Positions 14,906-20,233 of a stretch of 20,233 nt of DNA are shown here, piece by piece (position 1 is the first letter of the stretch; every line of letters starts with the position of its first letter). The stretch comes from an uncultured Eubacteriales bacterium (GTDB taxonomy: Bacteria; Bacillota; Clostridia; Oscillospirales; Acutalibacteraceae). The notes below the pieces were generated by a model. It saw only the letters and a list, made by a program, of their open reading frames with translations. It was not told the origin of the DNA and did not search any database. Position numbers and translations under genes: made by a program. Location of the stretch: the NCBI GenBank assembly GCA_934445015.1, contig CAKSDJ010000026.1:1-20233 (forward strand), read 5' to 3'.

Positions 14906-15082
14906 TTAGCGGAATTTTCTCTTGCGAGCGGCTTCCGATTTCTTTTTGCGCTTTACAGAGGGCTTTTCATAGTGCTCTCTTTTACGAACTTCCTGGATAA
15001 CACCGTCTTTAGCAGTTTGACGCTTAAAGCGACGAAGTGCGTTATCGAGTGACTCGTTTTCTTTAACTTTTACCTGACTCAT
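14906..15082 (-). CDS. rpsU: 30S ribosomal protein S21
   Basis: This 58-residue basic protein begins MSQVKVKENESLDNALRRFKRQ and ends in a Lys/Arg-rich tail (KRKKKSEAARKRKFR), the standard S21 form and length. The chosen ATG at 15082 has GGAGGG about 7 bases upstream; an in-frame ATG two codons earlier (15088) could also be used, since two overlapping GGAGG-like sites precede it. The gene has a strong own promoter and a terminator. Confidence 0.96.
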   Translation of the reverse strand: MSQVKVKENESLDNALRRFKRQTAKDGVIQEVRKREHYEKPSVKRKKKSEAARKRKFR

Positions 15083-15132
15083 TAACATTCCCTCCCTCCG
15101 CAATAATGCAGGGGTATAAACTTACAAACGTC

Positions 15133-15162
15133 ATTATACTACAAGTAAGTAGGTTATGTCAA
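15133..15162 (-). promoter_or_regulatory. Sigma-A promoter of rpsU
   Basis: On the minus strand TTGACA (15162-15157) is followed after 18 bases by TATAAT (15138-15133). Both hexamers are perfect. The start site would lie near 15126, giving a leader of about 45 bases. Confidence 0.88.
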
Positions 15163-15231
15163 GAGTATATTTTTAATTATCGTTATATTACACATAATAC
15201 AATAATGCCGTTATTTAAAACTCGATTTGAA

Positions 15232-15265
15232 TTATGCTGTTATGCAGATGCGATAACAGACATAA
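15232..15265. repeat. Intergenic inverted repeat between ligA and rpsU
   Basis: TTATG-CTGTTAT (15232-15243) pairs with ATAACAG-CATAA (15253-15265) over 12 bp with one bulged base at 15260 and a 9-base loop. No T-run follows on either strand, so it is not a normal terminator. The rest of the 15163-15322 interval is AT-rich, and I see no gene in it. Confidence 0.5.
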
Positions 15266-15322
15266 AATCCGCAATAACATCACAAACATAAAGCAATCTT
15301 AAACAGCAGATTTATATAAGGT

Positions 15323-17293
15323 TCATATTATCATACTGTTGAATTCATCTTCATCTATTACCGTAACGCCGAGCGAATTTGCTTTATCAAGTTTGCTGCC
15401 TGCCTCGGCACCTGCAAGAACATAGGTAGTTTTTTTGGAAACAGAACCCGAAACTTTTCCGCCTAATGACTCAATTATCTCTGAAGCGGCAGAGCGTGTA
15501 TAGGTTGGCAATGTACCTGTAAGCACAAACGTCATACCAGAAAATCTTGTATCGGTAACTGTTTTTTGCGATTTGGTATTTACGCCGAGTTCTATAAGCC
15601 GTTCAACCAGCCTGCGGTTTTCATCAACTGCAAAATAATCAACCGTTGAGTTAGCCAGGATACTGCCAAAACCTTCTATTGACTCAAGTTCTGATAAAGT
15701 TGCTGACATAATTGCTTTTATATCGCCGAAATGTGACGCTAACAACTTTGCCGCTTTAGTGCCTATATGCCTTATTCCGAGGGCTGTTATAAGCCGCGAC
15801 AGATCATTTTGTTTTGATTTTTCAATTGCCTCAAATATATTTTGTGCAGATTTTTCACCCATTCTTTCAAGGGCCGTAACAGCGTTAAAATCAAGTGTAT
15901 AAAGGTCGACAATATTGCTGACCTGACCGGCGTTTACAAGTTGTTCAAGCACTGCCGGACCCAAGCCCTCGATATCCATAGCGTCACGCGACGTAAAGTG
16001 TATAAGATTTCTAAGCAATTGTGCGGGGCAATCTGCGTTTGTGCAGCGTATAACCGCCTCGCCCTCCTCACGAAAAACGGGTGAGTTGCACGACGGGCAA
16101 TGCGTGGGCATTTTAAACACAGACGAATTTTCGCAATGCTTACTTACCGACAAAACTTCGGGTATAATCTCGCCCGCTTTCCGAACAACTATTGTGTCGC
16201 CTATTCCTATCTGTTTTTCGTTTATAAAATCTTCATTATGCAAAACCGCGCGGCTTACGGTGGTACCGGCAAGTTGTATAGGTCTGAACACCGCAGTCGG
16301 CGTAAGCGCACCGGTACGGCCCACGTTAACTTCAATCTTTTCAAGCACGGTTTCCTTTTCTTCGGGCGGATATTTAAAAGCAACAGCCCATCGCGGATAT
16401 TTTGCGGTGCTTCCGAGTTGTAAACGGTAATCAAGATTATCAACCTTGATTACGGCGCCATCAATATCAAAATCCAGATTTCCGCGATTTTCGCCTATAC
16501 GGTTTATCTCGGCTATCGCCTCGTCAATGGTTGTGCATTTTGTATAAAAAGGCAAAACGCTGAATCCGAGCCCCTTTAAAAAATCAAGCGTTTCAATATG
16601 TGAGTTAAAATTCTTACCTTCTATACTTTGTATATTGAATATAAATATATCGAGCCCACGGCTTGCCGTAACGGCGGAATTTTTCTGCCGCAGTGAACCT
16701 GCCGCTGCATTTCTGGGGTTCTTGGGCGGTTTTTCGCCTAAAAGTTCCTGCCGTTCCACAAATTTAAAAAATGACTTTTTCGGCATATAAACTTCGCCGC
16801 GAACTTCAAAATCGCCGGTAAAATCAACCGTTTTCGGTATGGAGTTTACCTGCATAAGATTTGCGGTAACGTCCTCACCGGTAGTGCCGTCACCGCGCGT
16901 GGAGCCTCTTACAAATCTGCCGCCTGAGTATTCAAGTGAAACCGAAAGACCGTCAATTTTAGGTTCTACCGAGAACACTGTTTTCGATGTATCAATCTTT
17001 TCACCGAATTCGCGCAGTTCTTCTGTACTGAATACATCCTGCAAACTTTCCATCTTAACCGTATGATGTACCGGCGAAAAAAGATTAAGTGCTGTTCCGC
17101 CAACCTTTTGCGTAGGTGAATCCGGCGTTATCAGTTCGGGAAAATCATGTTCGATCGCTTTAAGTTCACGCGTCAGCACATCATATTCAAAATCCGATAT
17201 CTCGGGTGAATCCTGATTGTAATACAGTTCGTTATGATGCCTTATAAGTTTTGTTAAGTGTGACGCTCTTGCCTTTGCTTCTTTTAAGTTCAT
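15323..17293 (-). CDS. ligA: NAD+-dependent DNA ligase LigA
   Basis: This 656-residue enzyme seals nicks in replication and repair. The order of domains is: Ia domain with YYNQDSPEISDFEYD, adenylation domain with K112 in SVEPKIDGLS, RGDGTTGEDVT at about 133-143, OB fold (VGRTGALTPTAVFRPIQLAGTTVSRA), C4 zinc finger (CPSC...CTNADC), helix-hairpin-helix region, and a C-terminal BRCT domain (about 580-656, with FVLTGTLPTYTRSAASEIIESLGGKV). Length is standard. The start is ATG with GGAGG 5 bases upstream. It follows yunB by 48 bases in the same direction. Confidence 0.97.
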   Translation of the reverse strand: MNLKEAKARASHLTKLIRHHNELYYNQDSPEISDFEYDVLTRELKAIEHDFPELITPDSPTQKVGGTALNLFSPVHHTVKMESLQDVFSTEELREFGEKIDTSKTVFSVEPKIDGLSVSLEYSGGRFVRGSTRGDGTTGEDVTANLMQVNSIPKTVDFTGDFEVRGEVYMPKKSFFKFVERQELLGEKPPKNPRNAAAGSLRQKNSAVTASRGLDIFIFNIQSIEGKNFNSHIETLDFLKGLGFSVLPFYTKCTTIDEAIAEINRIGENRGNLDFDIDGAVIKVDNLDYRLQLGSTAKYPRWAVAFKYPPEEKETVLEKIEVNVGRTGALTPTAVFRPIQLAGTTVSRAVLHNEDFINEKQIGIGDTIVVRKAGEIIPEVLSVSKHCENSSVFKMPTHCPSCNSPVFREEGEAVIRCTNADCPAQLLRNLIHFTSRDAMDIEGLGPAVLEQLVNAGQVSNIVDLYTLDFNAVTALERMGEKSAQNIFEAIEKSKQNDLSRLITALGIRHIGTKAAKLLASHFGDIKAIMSATLSELESIEGFGSILANSTVDYFAVDENRRLVERLIELGVNTKSQKTVTDTRFSGMTFVLTGTLPTYTRSAASEIIESLGGKVSGSVSKKTTYVLAGAEAGSKLDKANSLGVTVIDEDEFNSMII

Positions 17294-17341
17294 AGTTCCT
17301 CCGAATATTATATACAGATAATTTTAAACTTTTTCAATCGG

Positions 17342-18028
17342 TCAATCCAAATCGGCATAGTTAAACAGTTCATCGGCAATGTCGCTGCCGGGCTGCTCTA
17401 TAACGTTTGTAAATGAATCCGGTACTTCGCCTGCAAGCACAGTCTGTGCGGCAATTGCCGTGGTGGATACGTTAAACCCGTCGGTGCAGCCCATCATAAG
17501 AACACTTGCATTTACATCAATTTTTATAATTATTTGATGCATTACACTGTTTATACCGGCAGATTCAAGTTTGCTTTCAAAATCTACTACCGATGTTTCG
17601 GTAAGTTGCATTTTAAACTTTATTTTCGGACCGTAACCGGTGGTATATTCACTGCCGAAAAGCGTACCTATCGGTATTCGCAGCGTGTATTTATTTTTAT
17701 CGGATATTATTTTTGCAATCTCATTTGAAATTTTACTCTTTAAAAGGTTCACCTTTTCAATATTTATCTCAATGCCTGTAATAGTACCCTCGGTATTACG
17801 CGAAACATTTGATATATCGGTATATGAGATATTATTCTCACCTAAAATATTTAATACCGATTGATTTGCCGCATTAAGAATTATTGTTTCAGCCTCGCTC
17901 TTTGCGTATGTAAACACAAACGGTTTTACATTTATAAAACAAATAACAAATGCCAGAATTAAACAAATAAATACAACAAGCCAGCGTTTCAGTATATATA
18001 AATTCTGATTTTTTGTTAAAAACCGCAT
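17342..18028 (-). CDS. yunB: Sporulation protein YunB family
   Basis: This 228-residue protein has one N-terminal membrane anchor (about 14-35) and an external domain with YAKSEAETIILNAANQSV, IPIGTLFGSEYTTGYGPKIKFKM and SVMHQIIIKIDVNASVLM blocks typical of YunB. In Bacillus yunB is expressed in the mother cell under sigma-E and is required for proper sporulation. Here it implies a spore-forming host or a recent descendant of one. I see no clear sigma-E promoter. The ribosome binding site is an unusual G-rich GGGGGTGGGG stretch before the ATG at 18028. It lies between the hemolysin III gene (45-base gap) and ligA. Confidence 0.85.
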   Translation of the reverse strand: MRFLTKNQNLYILKRWLVVFICLILAFVICFINVKPFVFTYAKSEAETIILNAANQSVLNILGENNISYTDISNVSRNTEGTITGIEINIEKVNLLKSKISNEIAKIISDKNKYTLRIPIGTLFGSEYTTGYGPKIKFKMQLTETSVVDFESKLESAGINSVMHQIIIKIDVNASVLMMGCTDGFNVSTTAIAAQTVLAGEVPDSFTNVIEQPGSDIADELFNYADLD

Positions 18029-18060
18029 TGCCCCACCCCCACTTTATTTTACGGGGAGCG
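18026..18060 (-). promoter_or_regulatory. G-rich ribosome binding site of yunB with a facing C-rich arm
   Basis: The yunB leader reads CTCCCC (about 18057-18052), an A/T-rich loop, then GGGGGTGGGG (about 18040-18031) directly before the start codon. The arms can pair and would mask the ribosome binding site. Whether this happens in vivo is inference. Confidence 0.3.
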
Positions 18061-18073
18061 GAGATTTGTGTGA

Positions 18074-18745
18074 TTAAATTACATAAAAGAAAATACAAAC
18101 AAAGTGCATAATGCTTGCAAGCACCACAAATACGTGAAACACAGAATGTATATAACGTTTTTTTGCACCTATACCGTAAAGCACCGCGCCTATTGTATAC
18201 ATTATACCGCCGCCGAGCAGCCACATAAAACCGTTGAATGTAAGCGCTTTGTATACCGGAACCGCAGTAAAAATAATGCACCAACCCATACCAATATAAC
18301 AGATCATTGAAAATATATTGTATTTTTTAAGGTCTATTGCGGTAAGGGTTATAGCAAGTGCCGCAATGCCCCAAACAATACCGAAAACCACCCACGCCGT
18401 AACCGGCTTTGTCTTTCTTAAAAGTGAAAGCATAATTGGTGTATAAGTGCCCGCTATCATAAAATATATTGTGCAGTGGTCTATTACCTGCAGCACTTTT
18501 TTTGCCATACCGGGTTTAACCCCGTGATAGACGCTTGACATTGTAAAAAGTGCAATAACCGACGCACCATATATTGCTGACGAAACCACGCCCCAGACAT
18601 TACCCTTGATTGCCGAAAAAACGACACACAACACAAGGTATATAACACCGAGACCGCCGCCCACAATATGCGAAACCATATTAAAAATCTCTTCACCGTT
18701 TGTATAATCGGGTAAGAGCCTGTCAATCAATTTTGTACGCTTCAT
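18074..18745 (-). CDS. Hemolysin III family (YqfA/PAQR-like) membrane protein
   Basis: This 223-residue protein has seven likely membrane helices and the family motifs: EEIFNMVSHIVGGGLG near the N-terminus, TMSSVYHGV with a Ser-x3-His, DHCTIYFMIAGTYTP in the middle, and a C-terminal HSVFHVFVVLASIMHF. These His/Asp/Ser positions form the metal site of the PAQR/alkaline ceramidase superfamily. Despite the name, most family members are not shown to be toxins; a role in lipid metabolism is more plausible. It has its own promoter (18780-18808). yunB and ligA follow closely and may be co-transcribed. Confidence 0.92.
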   Translation of the reverse strand: MKRTKLIDRLLPDYTNGEEIFNMVSHIVGGGLGVIYLVLCVVFSAIKGNVWGVVSSAIYGASVIALFTMSSVYHGVKPGMAKKVLQVIDHCTIYFMIAGTYTPIMLSLLRKTKPVTAWVVFGIVWGIAALAITLTAIDLKKYNIFSMICYIGMGWCIIFTAVPVYKALTFNGFMWLLGGGIMYTIGAVLYGIGAKKRYIHSVFHVFVVLASIMHFVCIFFYVI

Positions 18746-18779
18746 AACAGTTGCCTTTCAAATAACATATCACTTATAT

Positions 18780-18808
18780 ATTATACCATTGTTATTTATA
18801 TTTTTCAA
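18780..18808 (-). promoter_or_regulatory. Sigma-A promoter of the hemolysin III gene (and perhaps yunB-ligA)
   Basis: On the minus strand TTGAAA (18808-18803) is followed after 17 bases by TATAAT (18785-18780), with TGG before it as an extended -10. It starts just after the dut terminator and about 35 bases before the gene. Confidence 0.8.
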
Positions 18809-18809
18809 T

Positions 18810-18849
18810 AAATATAAACAACGCCTGCCGCATAAATACGGCAAGCGTT
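18810..18849 (-). terminator. Terminator of dut
   Basis: An 11-position stem with one mismatch (18820-18830 with 18839-18849, 8-base loop) lies 22 bases after the dut stop. On the minus strand it is followed by GTTTATATTTATT, only moderately T-rich. Confidence 0.75.
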
Positions 18850-18871
18850 ACGGTAATTATGTCTTGTGCGT

Positions 18872-19318
18872 TTATTTTGTGCCAGTAGAGCCAAATCCAC
18901 CGGCGGCTCTTTCGGTTTCTTCAAGGGATTCGCTTTGCACAAAAACGGCGGTTACATACGGCATTATTACAAGTTGTGCTATGCGCTCACCGGGGGCTAT
19001 CTCCTGCACATTTTCAGAATGATTATGAATAGAGACCATTATTTCGCCGCGGTAATCACTGTCTATAACGCCTACCTTATTTGCCGGCGCAAGACCGCGC
19101 TTTGTGGCAATGCCGCTGCGGGCAAATATCATACCGGCATAACCGTCGGGTATTTGCACTGCAATGCCTGTATGAATAAGCACAGTTTCATTCGGATTTA
19201 TTTTTATAGGCTCGTCGCAGCAAGGCAACGCATACAGATCGGCGCCTGCAGCAAATTGTGTTCCGTATGTCGGCACAATCGCCTTATCGTTAAGTTTTAC
19301 AAAATTTACAGTAACCAT
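18872..19318 (-). CDS. dut: dUTP diphosphatase
   Basis: From ATG at 19318 this is a 148-residue trimeric dUTPase that hydrolyses dUTP to dUMP and pyrophosphate. All five motifs are visible: I GADLYAL (25-31), II ARSGIATKRGL (66-76), III GVIDSDYRGEI (83-93, with the catalytic Asp), IV GERIAQLVI (110-118) and V GGFGSTG (140-146). The frame extends 9 codons further to a TTG at 19345, but GGAG 8 bases before 19318 and the family's usual MVTVNFVKL start favour the shorter form. The leader is long and structured. Confidence 0.95.
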   Translation of the reverse strand: MVTVNFVKLNDKAIVPTYGTQFAAGADLYALPCCDEPIKINPNETVLIHTGIAVQIPDGYAGMIFARSGIATKRGLAPANKVGVIDSDYRGEIMVSIHNHSENVQEIAPGERIAQLVIMPYVTAVFVQSESLEETERAAGGFGSTGTK

Positions 19319-19343
19319 AAAATATTCTCCTTTTAAAAGACGC

Positions 19344-19369
19344 AAATCCGCCGTTTATACGGCGGATTT
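19344..19369. promoter_or_regulatory. GC-rich hairpin in the dut leader
   Basis: AAATCCGCCG (19344-19353) and CGGCGGATTT (19360-19369) form a perfect 10-bp stem with a 6-base loop, about 15 bases upstream of the dut ribosome binding site. On the + strand a T-run follows (TTATT), but no + strand gene leads into it. On the minus strand only a weak T-rich tail (GCGTCTTTT) follows, so it may be a leaky attenuator or an mRNA-stabilising hairpin. Confidence 0.6.
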
Positions 19370-19383
19370 TATTGTGTTTACTC

Positions 19384-19432
19384 AACGAATATAAAACCAC
19401 AGTAAAAGGCCCTTTTTGTATGTATATTCGTT
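19384..19432. repeat. Perfect 10-bp inverted repeat in the dut leader
   Basis: AACGAATATA (19384-19393) and TATATTCGTT (19423-19432) are exact inverse copies separated by 29 bases. The inner part contains a near-palindrome around AAAAGGCCCTTTT. It lies between the dut promoter and the GC-rich hairpin, so it is in the predicted transcript. Confidence 0.5.
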
Positions 19433-19454
19433 TTGCCTTTTTCCAACTGCGTTT

Positions 19455-19483
19455 ATTATATCGGAGTCCGGTCAGAAAGTCAA
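19455..19483 (-). promoter_or_regulatory. Sigma-A promoter of dut
   Basis: On the minus strand TTGACT (19483-19478), a 17-base spacer and TATAAT (19460-19455) form a strong promoter. The transcript would start near 19448, leaving a leader of about 130 bases before the dut ATG. Confidence 0.82.
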
Positions 19484-19490
19484 GGTTTTT

Positions 19491-19577
19491 TTACATCCGA
19501 AAGCAAAAGCAGGTGCACGTTTTCGCCATATAGGCTTCGTCCGCTTTATGGTTCATTGTGCAGTTAAATTTCTTCAT
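19491..19577 (-). CDS. Possible 28-residue Cys-containing small protein
   Basis: An ATG at 19577 opens a 28-residue frame starting MKKFNCTMNHK and ending KTCTCFCFRM, with four cysteines, three of them in CTCFC. An AGGA lies about 9 bases upstream. It begins 22 bases after the stop of the membrane protein gene at 19600 and ends just before the dut promoter. I do not recognise it. Such a short frame can occur by chance; the start signal, position and biased composition are the only support. Confidence 0.28.
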   Translation of the reverse strand: MKKFNCTMNHKADEAYMAKTCTCFCFRM

Positions 19578-19599
19578 TGAATCTTATCCTACGTATGGC

Positions 19600-20094
19600 T
19601 CAAAGCACTGTGACAACCAAAGCTGTCAATGCGGCGATCGCAGCGAACAACGGGATACCGCGCAAAAACGATTCAATATGCTTTTTCGGATTCTGATAGT
19701 ATTTCTTCTCCGGCAGAAAAGAGAAGCGAATGCGTTTTGTATTACGCCACCAAAGCAGATCGATCACCAAAAGATCGAACAGTCCCAACCCTTCGCCGAA
19801 CGCAAGAAAGTACCAAAAAGCCGACATATAACCGTTCAAATTCAGCACACTTTTAAGCGCGAGCCTCAAAACAGAAAACAGAGCAGTGAAAAGCAAAAGA
19901 TTGCTGAGCAAAACGGCAGCGGTGGATTTTGCCTTTGGCACAGATTTTTCAAGCCGAGGGTCGATTTTTACGCGGTTTTGAACTTCCTCGGGATATGAAC
20001 GCAGCCCAATGAGGTTTTTCCTGTCTGTGCCGGTTCCGAGAAAACATATCCCCCAATACAGAAAATAAAAAACAATGGCGATGACGATATTCAT
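19600..20094 (-). CDS. Hypothetical integral membrane protein
   Basis: This 164-residue protein has hydrophobic segments near residues 3-20, 58-84 and 90-112 and at the C-terminus (about 148-164), suggesting four membrane helices. Between them lie a basic, charged loop (TDRKNLIGLRSYPEEVQNRVK) and the segment LLWWRNTKRIRFSFLPEKKYYQNPKKH. I recognise it only as resembling uncharacterised clostridial membrane proteins. The start is ATG with a perfect AAGGAGG 5-6 bases upstream. Codon use differs from its neighbours: of 11 Ile codons I count 6 ATC, 4 ATT and 1 ATA, while the first 105 or so codons of dnaX have 7 ATA, 1 ATT and 1 ATC. This suggests a different origin. Confidence 0.7.
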   Translation of the reverse strand: MNIVIAIVFYFLYWGICFLGTGTDRKNLIGLRSYPEEVQNRVKIDPRLEKSVPKAKSTAAVLLSNLLLFTALFSVLRLALKSVLNLNGYMSAFWYFLAFGEGLGLFDLLVIDLLWWRNTKRIRFSFLPEKKYYQNPKKHIESFLRGIPLFAAIAALTALVVTVL

Positions 20095-20130
20095 ATTTTC
20101 CTCCTTGCAGTCATATTCTGGTGAGTATTA

Positions 20131-20229
20131 TTACCCGACATTCTTGCCGCGGCTTGGCTTATCCGGATATTTTATCAGATCATAAAGCACGCCGTATTCA
20201 CATATCCGCATATGAATGGCACCACAGCA
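20131..20229 (-). other. Short open stretch at the right edge, possible gene remnant or small ORF
   Basis: The minus strand is open for 32 codons ending at TAA (20131-20133), with an ATG at 20211 giving a 26-residue product that includes YGVLYDLIKYPDKPSRGKNVG. A TGA interrupts the frame three bases from the window end. The composition looks protein-like, but the piece is too short to identify. It lies 37 bases upstream of the membrane protein gene. Confidence 0.18.
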
Positions 20230-20233
20230 TCAC

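Noticed and set aside
16041..16430. 129-residue + strand open frame opposite ligA.
   Set aside because: It lies entirely antisense to a full-length ligA with all family motifs, and has no ribosome binding site or recognisable domain; it is a shadow frame.
17303..17330. TTGAAA and TATAAT on the minus strand just before ligA, resembling a promoter.
   Set aside because: The spacer is 19 bases and the transcript would start inside or next to the ribosome binding site, leaving almost no leader.
18866..19336. 156-residue + strand open frame opposite dut.
   Set aside because: It is the complement of an intact dUTPase gene with all five motifs; the translation shows no known fold pattern.
19344..19375. 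+ strand terminator reading of the hairpin upstream of dut.
   Set aside because: It has a stem and T-run on the + strand, but no + strand gene or promoter leads into it, so it is listed as a leader hairpin instead.
1..20233. CRISPR arrays, tRNA or rRNA genes, insertion sequences and phage genes.
   Set aside because: I saw no regularly spaced repeats, no tRNA T-loop/anticodon pattern, no transposase or integrase motifs, and no terminal inverted repeats with target duplications.

Overview
The window looks like a chromosomal segment of a low-to-mid GC, spore-forming anaerobic Clostridia member (Bacillota, probably Oscillospiraceae/Ruminococcaceae-like). Three things point there: the NfnB/GltA-type flavoprotein and QueH, both common in anaerobes; a YunB-type sporulation gene; and a conserved srpRNA-dnaX-ybaB-recR block. 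Promoters are canonical sigma-A type (TTGACA/TATAAT, several with an extended TGn -10). Ribosome binding sites are often of the GGGGTG/GAGGTG type. Taxonomy is inferred from gene content and not proven.

Left part (1-2240, + strand): the tail of a probable NfnA subunit is followed by NfnB/GltA and a terminator. Then comes queH (queuosine synthesis) with an extended -10 promoter; its terminator is shared with the convergent gene that follows.

Centre-left (2248-9478, - strand): a cytoplasmic GHL6/GH151-like glycoside hydrolase; a lone argG with a textbook promoter, a perfect ARG-box match and a second palindrome over its -35; and a five-gene operon-like cluster read leftward from 9455. That cluster encodes a GlmU-like left-handed beta-helix acyltransferase, a NUDIX hydrolase, two related zinc-finger membrane proteins (one with a prokaryotic RING-type finger) and a YjjG-like nucleotidase.

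Centre (9499-13474, + strand): an SRP RNA gene of about 140 nt lies directly in front of dnaX, followed by ybaB/ebfC, recR, a DUF896 small protein and a D-2-hydroxyacid dehydrogenase, closed by a strong hairpin terminator.

Right part (13478-20233, - strand): an endonuclease IV-like TIM barrel protein, a YqeG HAD phosphatase, rpsU with its own strong promoter, ligA, yunB, a hemolysin III family membrane protein, dut with a long structured leader, a possible 28-residue Cys-rich ORF, and an unidentified membrane protein whose codon use differs from the rest.

Most of the window is housekeeping. I did not find a defence island, CRISPR array, IS element or prophage. The best candidates for something little described are the RING/zinc-ribbon membrane protein pair in the 9.4-5.7 kb operon, the regulatory architecture upstream of argG, the dut leader, and the right-end membrane protein with its small ORF.
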